Assembly: GCF_022370635.2 (NCBI RefSeq)
Contig: NZ_CP092362.2
Location: forward strand, 4,278,001-4,342,000
DNA length: 64,000 nucleotides
Origin: Mycolicibacterium crocinum
GTDB lineage: Bacteria; Actinomycetota; Actinomycetes; Mycobacteriales; Mycobacteriaceae
Direction: 5' to 3'
The notes under the pieces were generated by a model. That model was given only the letters and a program-made list of their open reading frames with translations. It was not told the origin of the DNA and did no database searches. Shown here one piece after another: positions 41,391 through 49,495 of this stretch. Every line of letters starts with the position of its first letter. The stretch's first letter is position 1. A program made the translations under genes and the position numbers.

Positions 41391-42931
41391 CGGTTCCCTC
41401 CCAGCGCGGCGAGAAGGGTGGCCGACCACAGGGCTGCCTCGGCGTTGCTCGACGCGACCAGCACCCCGGCGGATTGCAGGCCGGCAACGGCGTGAGCGCG
41501 GTCCTGCGGGTCCAGGTCGGTGCCGCACACGTGCCCGATGAACGCGACCGTGCTTCCGTCACCGCGCGCCGAGGAGATGATCGACGTCAATTCCGCCGTC
41601 GGATCATCGGCCGAACCGTATCCCAGCACCACATCGAACAACACGACAGCCGTCGCCGGATCGGCGATCTCGTCACGGACGCGGCAATCCCGCTGCGACG
41701 GGTCGATCATCGGATGTGGCCTGCCGCGGGTGAATTCGTCGTCACCCATGTCGACAATCGTGTGTTCCCGGCTCACCCGGATGTCGTGCAACGCGGCGTT
41801 GCCGGCCACTGGGGTGTTGGAGTGGGCCGTGATGCCGTGGGTCTGGTGGATCAGTTGTGCCTCGTAGCAGAACGTGCCACCGGAGAAGATGCCGCGAACG
41901 TAGCGTTGGCGTGGCGACATCGCGTCCGCGAGATCGGTCAGGGCACTGCCTATTTCGGGTGAGACGGTGAAGTCAGAGGTACCCGGCTGTTGGCCCCGAG
42001 CAAGTTCCACGGCCATATCCGCCGCCTGCGCCAGCGTGGCCGCGCCATACACGCCGTCGCGGGTGATGGCGGCGGGATCGGCGCCGAGGAAGATGACGAC
42101 GACGGGTTTGTCGCTGTCCTGCGCCGCGGCAAGCACTTTCGCGGCCACCGCCGGCGACGGCGGCTTGGACACCAGCACGATCACCGCGGTGGCCGGATCG
42201 CTGTCGAGAGCGGCCAGACCATGAAGCATCGAGATGCCGCCGATCGCGTCGGCCAAGTCGTGCCCACCGGTGCCCAGCGCGTGCGATACCCCGGATCCGT
42301 TCTGGTGGATCCGGACGGTGACCTCCTGGGTGCCGGTACCGGATGCACCGACCACCCCGATCGGGCCGCGCCGCACGACGTTGGCGAAGCCCAGCGGGAT
42401 GCCGTTGACGATCGCGGTGCCGCAGTCCGGCCCCATCACCATCAGCTCGTTGTCGCGGGCGTACTCCTTGAGCGCCAATTCGGCGTCCGGGTTGACGTTG
42501 TCGCTGAACACCATGACGTCCAGACCCAGTCGCAGCGCCTTCATCGCCTCGGCAGCGGCGTAGTCGCCGGGCACCGAGATCAACGCGAGGTTGAGCGCGG
42601 GATCCTTCGCGACGGCCATCTGAATGCTGGTGATCGGCGCGGCCGTTGTCTCTTCGCCGCCGTCACCGGGCGACGCCGACAGCAGCTTGTCGGCGACCGC
42701 GAGCGCTTCGTCGCACGCCTCCTGGCTGCCCGACACCGCGATGATCAGGTCGTTGGGCCGCACCTCGAAGTGACCAAGCCCGGCCTGGGCGAGGTTGTCG
42801 ACGTTGGTGGCCGAGGCCATCACCACCGACGCCGCCTCGATGCCGGGGATCGACGTCACCCGTGCCGACACCGTCATCAAGGACACCGAGTCCTTGTAGA
42901 GGTTGGGGTAGAACCGAGAACCGATGCCCAT
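41387..42931 (-). CDS. fdrA: FdrA-like protein, putative carbamoyltransferase subunit
   Basis: This 514-residue protein of the FdrA family resembles succinyl-CoA synthetase alpha/beta subunits in fold. Seen: FYPNLYKDSVSLM at the start, MGPDCGTAIVNGIPLGFANV, GPIGVVGASGTGTQEVTV, ALGTGGHDLADAIGGISML and GIFSGGTFCYEAQLI, with FIGHVCGTDLDPQDR near the end. Known E. coli FdrA is a subunit of oxamate carbamoyltransferase. It lies 3 bp after the isochorismatase gene and overlaps DUF1116 by four bases. Confidence 0.9.
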   Translation of the reverse strand: MGIGSRFYPNLYKDSVSLMTVSARVTSIPGIEAASVVMASATNVDNLAQAGLGHFEVRPNDLIIAVSGSQEACDEALAVADKLLSASPGDGGEETTAAPITSIQMAVAKDPALNLALISVPGDYAAAEAMKALRLGLDVMVFSDNVNPDAELALKEYARDNELMVMGPDCGTAIVNGIPLGFANVVRRGPIGVVGASGTGTQEVTVRIHQNGSGVSHALGTGGHDLADAIGGISMLHGLAALDSDPATAVIVLVSKPPSPAVAAKVLAAAQDSDKPVVVIFLGADPAAITRDGVYGAATLAQAADMAVELARGQQPGTSDFTVSPEIGSALTDLADAMSPRQRYVRGIFSGGTFCYEAQLIHQTHGITAHSNTPVAGNAALHDIRVSREHTIVDMGDDEFTRGRPHPMIDPSQRDCRVRDEIADPATAVVLFDVVLGYGSADDPTAELTSIISSARGDGSTVAFIGHVCGTDLDPQDRAHAVAGLQSAGVLVASSNAEAALWSATLLAALGGNR

Positions 42932-42934
42932 GCG

Positions 42935-43594
42935 TCAGGACGTCGCCGCGATGAACTCGTCGGCGTCGGAGACCCACCCGAAGATGGCGCCCTGAGCCTT
43001 GATCATCTCGAGCGCCACCCGCTGGAATTCCGGGAAGTACGAGGCGACACAGTCGCTCAGCACCAGACACTCGTAGCCGCGATCGTTGGCTTCGCGGACC
43101 GTGGTGTGCACGCAGACCTCGGTGGTCACCCCGCAGACGACCAGACTCTTGATACCGCGGTCGGCCAGGATCTGGCTCAGGTCGGTGGCGTGGAAGCTGC
43201 CTTTGCCGGGCTTGTCGATCACCGGCTCGCCGTCGATCGGATACAGCTGGGGAATGATGTCGTGGCCCTGCTCGCCGCGGACCAGAATGCGGCCCATCGG
43301 CCCCGCTTCGCCAATGAACGTCTTGCCGCCGCGGTGCAGCTTGGCCGGCGGACAGTCGGACAGATCCGGCCGGTGTCCTTCGCGGGTGTGGATGACGAGC
43401 ATGCCGATCTCGCGGGCCCGCGTCAGTACCCGTTCGATCGGTTCCACCGCGGCCAGCAGCAACGAAGTGTCGTTGCCCAACGCCTCCCCGAACCCACCGG
43501 GCAGCACGAAGTCGCGCTGCATGTCGATGATCACCAGCGCGGTGCTCGACACGTCGAAGTCCAGCGCGAAGGGCTCCGCGTTGATCGTGGCCAC
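42935..43594 (-). CDS. isochorismatase-family amidohydrolase, biuret hydrolase/RutB-like
   Basis: This 219-residue cysteine hydrolase has the catalytic triad visible: Asp in IIDMQRDF, Lys in KPGKGSF and Cys in GVTTEVCVHTTVREANDRGY. HTREGHRPDLSD, GRILVRGE and DIIPQLYPIDGE match biuret hydrolase (BiuH) more closely than isochorismatase proper; RutB-like ureidoacrylate hydrolases are the alternative. GTG 43594 is preceded by GAAGGGAAG. It is the first gene of the carbamoyl operon and probably delivers an N-carbamoyl acid to the later enzymes. Confidence 0.87.
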   Translation of the reverse strand: MATINAEPFALDFDVSSTALVIIDMQRDFVLPGGFGEALGNDTSLLLAAVEPIERVLTRAREIGMLVIHTREGHRPDLSDCPPAKLHRGGKTFIGEAGPMGRILVRGEQGHDIIPQLYPIDGEPVIDKPGKGSFHATDLSQILADRGIKSLVVCGVTTEVCVHTTVREANDRGYECLVLSDCVASYFPEFQRVALEMIKAQGAIFGWVSDADEFIAATS

Positions 43595-43661
43595 CTGTGC
43601 TTCCCTTCAGCCGCCCGTACTGGCGGATTCATTGAAACGTAAACCGGCGGCCGAGCGCGCG

Positions 43662-43695
43662 GGTGGAGATTTCCGCGGTGTAAACAATCTCCACC
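43662..43695. promoter_or_regulatory. 10-bp perfect inverted repeat between the carbamoyl operon and hemerythrin gene
   Basis: GGTGGAGATT (43662-43671) and AATCTCCACC (43686-43695) are exact inverted copies with a 14-bp spacer, 68 bp before the isochorismatase start and 57 bp before the hemerythrin start. The size and position fit a dimeric regulator, for example of the GntR or LysR type, but no regulator gene is adjacent except the BTAD protein. Confidence 0.6.
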
Positions 43696-43703
43696 GACGG
43701 ACT

Positions 43704-43731
43704 GCAAGTCGATCGCAAGTGCCCTGCAAGT
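43704..43731 (+). promoter_or_regulatory. three GCAAGT direct repeats phased at 11 bp
   Basis: GCAAGT occurs at 43704, 43715 and 43726, exactly 11 bp apart, ending 21 bp before the hemerythrin ATG. Heptameric direct repeats with 11-bp phasing just upstream of the -10 region are the known binding pattern of SARP/BTAD regulators. A large BTAD-domain regulator is encoded next to the hemerythrin gene. Confidence 0.6.
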
Positions 43732-43752
43732 GCGACCGGACATGGTCGTCGC

Positions 43753-44439
43753 ATGAAAACACCGCAGCCTGTCACCGTCACTCCCCGCCAACCCCACGAC
43801 CCCGAGCCCGACCTGATCGGCATCACGCTGGCCCACCGGGCGATGCTCACCGACGTCGGGCGCCTCGCCGCCGCGGCGACCGCGATCGGTGAGGGCCGGC
43901 AGCGCTGCTCGACCCGGCGAGCCCAGGCGATCGCCCGCTACGCCGACCTGCTGTGCGAGTCCATTCACCACCATCACACCGTTGAGGACACGGTGCTGTG
44001 GCCGGTGATCGACGCCTGCGCGAAGGACATCGTCGACCTCACCGAGCTGACCGAGGACCATGCCGCGCTGGATCCGCGGCTGGAGATCATCGGCCACCGG
44101 GCGAACGCCTTCCGGGTGGCCGGCGATCGGCGCACTGCCGCGCTGCTGGGCGCCGAGTTGGCCGACCTGCGCAGTCTGCTCACCGAGCACATCGCCGAAG
44201 AGGAGCGCGACATCTTCCCGGTGATCCGCCAGTATGTGTCGGTCGCCGACTGGCAGGAGGTCGAGAAGACTGCCCAGCGCACGGGCCGGCTGACGTTCGA
44301 CGGGCCGCGGACGGTCGGGGCGGCCACCGACGACGAACGCGCCGCCCTGGCCAAGGAAGTCAGCCCGGTTCTGCGGCTGCTGCTGACCGTATTGGCTCGG
44401 CGTCACCGCAAATTCGAAGACGAGGTGTTCAGCGGCTGA
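43753..44439 (+). CDS. hemerythrin HHE-domain protein
   Basis: This 228-residue protein has a four-helix HHE core with the expected ligands: HRAML in the first helix, HHHHTVEDTVLWP in the second, DHAALDPRLE in the third and LTEHIAEEERDIFPVI in the fourth. A C-terminal helical tail (about 60 residues) is probably an extra lid. It should bind a di-iron centre for O2, NO or iron sensing. It overlaps the BTAD regulator gene by 11 bp at the 3' ends (convergent). Three phased repeats upstream suggest control by an SARP-type activator. Confidence 0.88.
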   Translation: MKTPQPVTVTPRQPHDPEPDLIGITLAHRAMLTDVGRLAAAATAIGEGRQRCSTRRAQAIARYADLLCESIHHHHTVEDTVLWPVIDACAKDIVDLTELTEDHAALDPRLEIIGHRANAFRVAGDRRTAALLGAELADLRSLLTEHIAEEERDIFPVIRQYVSVADWQEVEKTAQRTGRLTFDGPRTVGAATDDERAALAKEVSPVLRLLLTVLARRHRKFEDEVFSG

Positions 44440-47400
44440 TCCGGTCGACGAGCCGGGCCGCCTCCACCGCCAACTGATCCTTCAGCCTGGTGGCGGCGGC
44501 CCGGTACCGTCGTGCGTCGGCTTCGTCGCCGACCAACTCGGCGATCGCAGCCAGGGCATCATCCACGGCGCCGGTCAGCAGGCTGCCGTTGTCCAGCCCG
44601 GCCATCCGGCCCGAAAACGGTTGCAGCTCTTCGGCGGTCTGGCGTGCGGCGTCGGTGTCACGGAGCGCGACGGCCGCGTGGGCACGCAGCGTCGTCATCG
44701 CCAGCCAGTAATAGGACCGCTCCACCGGCTCGCGGCCGGCCCAGATCTGGCGCGCTTCTGCTTCACGGCCGGCGCTCAGCAGCGCCAGGATCGCGCCGTC
44801 GGCGATCGTGGTCGAGACGTAGGTGTGTACGGCCAGCACGTCGTCGGCCAGCGGCGCCAGATCACCACGGGCCAACCCCGCGGTGAACCGGCCGACCAGG
44901 CTCATCTGAGCACCGTTGGCGGTACCGCGCTCGACGAGCTGGCGTGCGGCCGCGATGTAGCGTCTTTCGCCCTCGTCGACCCGGCCGGCCAGAACCGTGA
45001 GCTCAGCGGTGAACACTTCCAACACGGTCAACAGGGACGCAAGCTGGCCGGTGCCTGCTCTGGCCACCGCAAGGTCGACATGGTCAAGCGCCGCAACGAG
45101 ATCCGAGCGCCCGGCGGCAGACAGGAAGGCCAGCCAATGCGCGACGGCCTGATAGTCCACGGCGGCGGATGCATCTGCGACGGAGAGGAATTCATCGGTC
45201 AGGTGCTCGCGTTCGTGCGCGAGGTCCGGGCCGAGTGCGGCGTATGCGCGTGCATTCAGTGCCGCGCACAACACCCGGCCGTGCACCCGCGGATCCTGTT
45301 CGTACAGGGCGCGAGCCAGCGTGAGCGCCTCGGCGCTCGCGGCCAGCGCGGCATCGTGGTCGGCACCTTCGAGTTCGGCGAACAGCGTGGTGAGCAACCG
45401 CACCCGGACGTCCGGCGCCAGCTCGCCGCGCAGCACTCGCTGCAGCGGCCCGACGATATCGCCGTCGGCATCGTCACTGATCCGGACCCGCCAGATCAAT
45501 GGTGCATGCCATGCCGTCAGCAGCCGGGCCGTGAAATCGTCGGAGTCATCGGCAAGGGGCAGAGCCTCTTTCAGTGCGTCGCGAGCAGCGACGACATCGC
45601 CGACACGGGCCGAGGCCGCCACCCACCCGCAGTAGGCCTCGACGGTCTGCTCGACATCCGGCGGCCCGGCCTCGGCGCGAGTGGCCAACGCCAGCATGCC
45701 GACCGCAGCCTGCCACTGCCGGGCCGCCTCGACGGGTGCGCCGACCCGGTCGGCGTCACGGCCGGCGGCCATGGCCAGTTCGGCGGCGGCCGCCGCGGTG
45801 GCCGGTGTCGCCGCGGCGACGGCGTGATACGCCAGGGCCGCGGGATCCGTTGTCCGGCCTGCGGCCAACAGCAACTCCAGGGCGGCGCCGTGTAGTCGAG
45901 ACCGGCGCAGCAAGGAGGTGTCTTCGTAGAGGGTGTCGCGCACCAGGGCGTGCGCGAACCGGACCCGCCCAGGGCCGGGCTCCTCGAGCAGACCGATCAG
46001 CACCGCGGGCTCCAGCGCATCGAGGACGTCGTCGGGGTCGCGTTGCGCGAGATCGGCAAGCAGGTCGATGTCGACTTCCCGGCCGAGCACGGCCGCCTGG
46101 CGGAGCGCCGTCACCGTCGCTCCCGGCAGACGAACAAGTCTGCGCCGCAGCACGTCCCCCACACCGACCGGTACCGCCACGCGTGCCGTGTCGAGTCCCT
46201 CGGACATCATCAGGCGCGCAAGTTCCCGCACGAAGAGCGGGTTGCCGCCGGTGCGGTCGTGCAAGAGCCGCGATTCTTCCTCGGTGAGGGCGGTCAGTCC
46301 GCAGTCGGCGGCCAGCGCCGTCGTCGCGTCTGTGTCCAAGCCGCCGATGTTCAGGTGCGCGACGGTCCGGACCGCGAGTGCCGCGCGGGCCGCGGCCAGT
46401 TCGGTGCCCGACTCCGACGGCCGGTAGGTCGCGACGACGAGGACCGGCCGGTCCTGCAGTTCGTGGGCGACCAGCCGGAGCAGTTCCAATGTGAGGCCGT
46501 CGGTGCGGTGCAGGTCGTCCAGGAGTATCGCGACCGGCTGGGCGGCGGCCGCCCGACCGATCACATCGGCGACGCCATGCGCTGTCCAGAACGTACTTTG
46601 GGCGTCATCGCCGGCTTCGGCTTCGTGCAGCAGAGGCGCGAGGGCACGAACGTAGCGGGGGTCGGCGGCGGCAAGAGAATCGCTGAAGTGCCGCAACACC
46701 TCGGTCCACGCCCATCCCGCCGGTGCACCGTCGACCTCGGGACACCGGCCCGCCGCCACGGTCCAACCGGAGGCGCGCAACCGTGCAGCTGCCGCGGCGG
46801 TGATGGTCGTCTTCCCGGCGCCCGCCTCGCCACTGATCCACACCAGCCGGCTGCCGCCGAGGCGGGCCTCCCGGGCCGCGTCGTCGATCGCGGCGAGTTC
46901 ACGGGAACGGCCATGCGGCACAGGGTGTTCGGCGATGCTCGCCACGTGAGCCGGCTGCGGGAGCGGCAGCGCTGCGGGTTGTTCGTCATCGAGATGTGGC
47001 GCGTGGCTGAGGATGTCGCGTTCCAGGTCGCGCAACGCCCGGCCCGGTTCCAGGCCCAGTTCGTCGGCGAGGTGACTACGCGTCTCCCGAAGGACGTCGA
47101 GCGCGGCCGCCTGACGACCGGCCCGGTACAACGCGGTGGCCAGGATGGCGGCTGCGCCCTCCCTGGTGGGATGTTCGCGCACAACGTGTTCCAACTCGCC
47201 GATCACGGCGCTGTGACGGCCCAGCTCCAGCTCGGCTGAGGCTCTCAATTCGACTGCGGCGAGGCGTAATTCGGTGAGCCGGGCGATCTCGGCGATGGCC
47301 CATGCGGCATCGGAAACCTCGGCGTACGGCTCACCCGCCCAGCGTTCGAGGGCCGCGGTGAGCAGTTCCGCCCGCCGCGACGGGTCGGCGTCGGACTGGG

Positions 47401-47773
47401 CTGCGCGCACCTGATCGTCGAACCACCACGCGTCGACGGCATCGGTGGGCAGTGCCAGTCGGTAGCCGGGTGCGGCGCTGACGATGACCGCGGCGGGCGC
47501 GCGCCGCTCCCGCCCGGGTTCGAGCACCCGACGCAGATGCGATACGTAGGCCTGAAGGGCGGACAGCGCTTTCGGCGGTGGCTCGCCGTGCCACAGATCG
47601 TCGATGAGGCGGTCGACCGACACGACCTGCCCCTTGGCCAGCGCCAGCCGCGCCAGCAGGGACCGCTGCCGCGGTCCCCCGACGTCCGCAGGTGCCGAAC
47701 CGTGCCAGGCTCGCACGGGTCCCAGGACGGCTACCCGGACAGGTTGCTGATGCGGTGCCGCCATGATGGTCAA
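44429..47773 (-). CDS. large BTAD/AAA ATPase transcriptional regulator (AfsR/SARP-like)
   Basis: This is a 1114-residue regulator. It starts with an OmpR-type winged helix (about 12-105; VRVAVLGPVRAW, LIDDLWHGEPPPKALSALQA), then a bacterial transcriptional activation domain (BTAD, about 110-258, with TELRLAAVELRASAELELGR). An AAA/STAND ATPase (about 285-560) follows with Walker A GEAGAGKTT (315-323) and Walker B ILLDDLH. The rest is a TPR-like helical region. Such proteins act as ATP-controlled activators binding direct repeats; the phased GCAAGT repeats 640 bp beyond its 3' end are a candidate target. Confidence 0.92.
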   Translation of the reverse strand: MTIMAAPHQQPVRVAVLGPVRAWHGSAPADVGGPRQRSLLARLALAKGQVVSVDRLIDDLWHGEPPPKALSALQAYVSHLRRVLEPGRERRAPAAVIVSAAPGYRLALPTDAVDAWWFDDQVRAAQSDADPSRRAELLTAALERWAGEPYAEVSDAAWAIAEIARLTELRLAAVELRASAELELGRHSAVIGELEHVVREHPTREGAAAILATALYRAGRQAAALDVLRETRSHLADELGLEPGRALRDLERDILSHAPHLDDEQPAALPLPQPAHVASIAEHPVPHGRSRELAAIDDAAREARLGGSRLVWISGEAGAGKTTITAAAAARLRASGWTVAAGRCPEVDGAPAGWAWTEVLRHFSDSLAAADPRYVRALAPLLHEAEAGDDAQSTFWTAHGVADVIGRAAAAQPVAILLDDLHRTDGLTLELLRLVAHELQDRPVLVVATYRPSESGTELAAARAALAVRTVAHLNIGGLDTDATTALAADCGLTALTEEESRLLHDRTGGNPLFVRELARLMMSEGLDTARVAVPVGVGDVLRRRLVRLPGATVTALRQAAVLGREVDIDLLADLAQRDPDDVLDALEPAVLIGLLEEPGPGRVRFAHALVRDTLYEDTSLLRRSRLHGAALELLLAAGRTTDPAALAYHAVAAATPATAAAAAELAMAAGRDADRVGAPVEAARQWQAAVGMLALATRAEAGPPDVEQTVEAYCGWVAASARVGDVVAARDALKEALPLADDSDDFTARLLTAWHAPLIWRVRISDDADGDIVGPLQRVLRGELAPDVRVRLLTTLFAELEGADHDAALAASAEALTLARALYEQDPRVHGRVLCAALNARAYAALGPDLAHEREHLTDEFLSVADASAAVDYQAVAHWLAFLSAAGRSDLVAALDHVDLAVARAGTGQLASLLTVLEVFTAELTVLAGRVDEGERRYIAAARQLVERGTANGAQMSLVGRFTAGLARGDLAPLADDVLAVHTYVSTTIADGAILALLSAGREAEARQIWAGREPVERSYYWLAMTTLRAHAAVALRDTDAARQTAEELQPFSGRMAGLDNGSLLTGAVDDALAAIAELVGDEADARRYRAAATRLKDQLAVEAARLVDRISR

Positions 47774-47810
47774 ACCCTAACTGCTAGCCTCCCGAAGATG
47801 GAGACTCGGA

Positions 47811-48557
47811 ATGTCTGACCTGGTTCTTTACGAAGTCTGCGAGCGGGTCGCGCTGATCACCGTCAATGATCCCGACCGGCGCAATGCCGTCACCGACGCG
47901 ATGTCCCAGCAGTTGCGGGAGGCGGTCGAGGCCGCCGAGGCCGAGGCCCATGCCGTGGTGATCACCGGTGCGGGCAAGGCGTTCTGCGCCGGCGCGGATC
48001 TGTCCGCCCTCGGTGCCGCCGCCAAGGAAGGGCTCGAGCGGATCTACGCCGGCTTCATGGCCGTCGGCCGCTGCACGTTGCCAACCATCGCGGCGGTCAA
48101 CGGCGCCGCCGTGGGCGCCGGGTTGAATCTGGCGCTCGCCGCCGATGTCCGGATCGCCGGACCGCACGCGCTGTTCGATCCCCGGTTCCAGAAGCTCGGC
48201 ATCCATCCCGGCGGGGGCGCCACCTGGATGTTGCAGCGGGCGGTCGGCCCGCAGGTCGCCCGCGCCGCGCTGTTGTTCGGCATGCGCTTTGACGCCGAGG
48301 CCGCCGTTCGGCACGGTCTCGCACTGACCGTCGCCGACGATCCGGTCGCCGCCGCGCTCAGGCTGGCGGCCGGTCCCGCTGCCGCGCCACGCGAGGTCGT
48401 CCTGTCGACCAAGGCGTCCATGCGGGCCACCGCCATCCCCGGCTTCCTGGACACCGACCATCACGAAGCGGCCAAAGACATCGAACTCGACCCGCAGGCC
48501 ACCTCGATCGAGTCGCCGGAGTTCAAGGCCCGGCTGGCCGCCGCACAGCGCCGCTGA
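47811..48557 (+). CDS. enoyl-CoA hydratase/isomerase family protein
   Basis: This 248-residue crotonase-fold protein has the CoA/oxyanion segments FCAGADLSALG and AAVNGAAVGAGLNLALAADV. The region that usually carries the catalytic glutamates reads DPRFQKLGIHPGGGATWML, with Gln where the first Glu is normal, and I see no second Glu in the expected place. It may be an isomerase or another crotonase activity, or weakly active. Divergent from the BTAD regulator by 37 bp. The C-terminal helix ends at a charged RLAAAQRR tail. Confidence 0.87.
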   Translation: MSDLVLYEVCERVALITVNDPDRRNAVTDAMSQQLREAVEAAEAEAHAVVITGAGKAFCAGADLSALGAAAKEGLERIYAGFMAVGRCTLPTIAAVNGAAVGAGLNLALAADVRIAGPHALFDPRFQKLGIHPGGGATWMLQRAVGPQVARAALLFGMRFDAEAAVRHGLALTVADDPVAAALRLAAGPAAAPREVVLSTKASMRATAIPGFLDTDHHEAAKDIELDPQATSIESPEFKARLAAAQRR

Positions 48558-48575
48558 CCTGGACCGTTGCAATAG

Positions 48576-48591
48576 GCAGGTAAATACCTGC
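48576..48591. promoter_or_regulatory. ArsR-type palindromic operator
   Basis: GCAGGTAAATACCTGC is a 16-bp sequence with perfect 7-bp arms and an AA centre, placed 11 bp before the GTG of the ArsR-SRPBCC gene. The adjacent CATAAT (48591-48596) could be the -10 box, so a bound repressor would block the promoter. Autoregulation inferred. Confidence 0.65.
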
Positions 48592-48602
48592 ATAATTGGA
48601 CC

Positions 48603-49400
48603 GTGGACGCAGATGCGGTCTTCAAAGCGCTGGCCGACCCCGGCCGGCGGCGCTTGCTCGACATGCTTCACGAGCGGGCCGGGCTGACTCTGGGTGAGCT
48701 CTGCGACGGGCTCGACATGCGCAGGCAGTCGGTCAGCCAGCACATCGATGTTCTCGAGGCCGCCAACCTCGTGACCTCGGTGCGCGACGGCCGCCGCAAG
48801 CTCCACTACCTGAATCCGGTACCGATCCACCAACTCCAGACCCGCTGGATCTGGAAGTTCGAGGAGCCGCGCCTGGCGGCCCTGGACACGATCAAGCAGC
48901 ACGCGGAGGGACTCGCTATGACTGACATCCCCGACTACGTCTACACCACCTACATTCACGCCACCCCCGAGCAGGTGTGGCACGCCCTCACCGACGCGGA
49001 GCTGACCGCGAAATTCTGGGGGCACGCCCAAGTCTCGGATTGGCGGGTCGGCGGCCGCGTCGAGCACGTCCGGGCCGACGGGTCGGGCGTCGTCGACGTC
49101 GCAGGCACCGTCATGGAGGTCGACCGGCCGCGCAGATTGGTCTTCGGCTTCGGCGAGCCCAGCGACGATCCAACGGCCGAGGAGAGCGTCGTCGCGTTCG
49201 ACATCGAGCCGTTCCGCGACATCGTCAAACTGACTGTCACACATACGAATCTGCAGTCGGCGGCGGACCGCGAGTCGATCGGTCAGGGCTGGCCGACCGT
49301 CTTCGCCAACCTCAAGACGCTGCTCGAGACCGGCGACGTATTGCCCACGGCGCCATGGGAGTTCTATGCGCAGGAGCACGCCGAGCGTGCAGGTTGTTGA
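48603..49400 (+). CDS. ArsR-family HTH fused to an SRPBCC (AHSA1-like) domain
   Basis: This 265-residue protein has an ArsR winged helix in residues 1-95 (ADPGRRRLLDMLHERAGLTL, CDGLDMRRQSVSQHIDVLEA, VRDGRRKLHYLN). No metal-binding Cys set is evident. Residues 105-260 form an SRPBCC/AHSA1 domain (VYTTYIHATPEQVWHALTDA, WRVGGRVEHV, TVMEVDRPRRLVFGFGEP) with a hydrophobic pocket. In many species these are two adjacent genes; here they are one frame. The HTH would respond to a lipophilic ligand. The final codons AERAGC lie inside a palindromic repeat (49380-49441). Confidence 0.87.
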   Translation: MDADAVFKALADPGRRRLLDMLHERAGLTLGELCDGLDMRRQSVSQHIDVLEAANLVTSVRDGRRKLHYLNPVPIHQLQTRWIWKFEEPRLAALDTIKQHAEGLAMTDIPDYVYTTYIHATPEQVWHALTDAELTAKFWGHAQVSDWRVGGRVEHVRADGSGVVDVAGTVMEVDRPRRLVFGFGEPSDDPTAEESVVAFDIEPFRDIVKLTVTHTNLQSAADRESIGQGWPTVFANLKTLLETGDVLPTAPWEFYAQEHAERAGC

Positions 49401-49441
49401 CGCTCCCAGGCCGGTTGGTCGACGAAATCCTGCACGCTCGA
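49380..49441. repeat. palindromic repeat, left copy flanking the DUF559 gene
   Basis: CGAGCGTGCAGG (49382-49393) and CCTGCACGCTCG (49429-49440) are exact 12-bp inverted arms separated by 35 bp. The same unit, with 18-bp arms and a 31-bp centre, occurs at 50353-50419. Shared non-arm pieces (GTTGTTG after the left arm, GTCGACGAAA before the right) show the two are copies of one element. The left arm encodes the end of the ArsR-SRPBCC protein. Confidence 0.8.
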
Positions 49442-49495
49442 CACAGCTGGGGATAGGCGTACCCGCATAACCTCCAGTTCGTCGAGAGTGACGGT

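Noticed and set aside
41990..43642. 550-codon plus-strand frame opposite fdrA and the isochorismatase gene
   Set aside because: His/Arg/Asp-rich translation typical of the antisense strand of high-GC genes; the minus-strand genes have full family motifs.
44621..47239. two long plus-strand frames opposite the BTAD regulator (424 and 429 codons)
   Set aside because: Antisense shadows of a gene with clear wHTH, BTAD and AAA motifs.
47784..49379. 531-codon minus-strand frame opposite the hydratase and ArsR-SRPBCC genes
   Set aside because: Antisense shadow; both plus-strand proteins match known families over their whole length.
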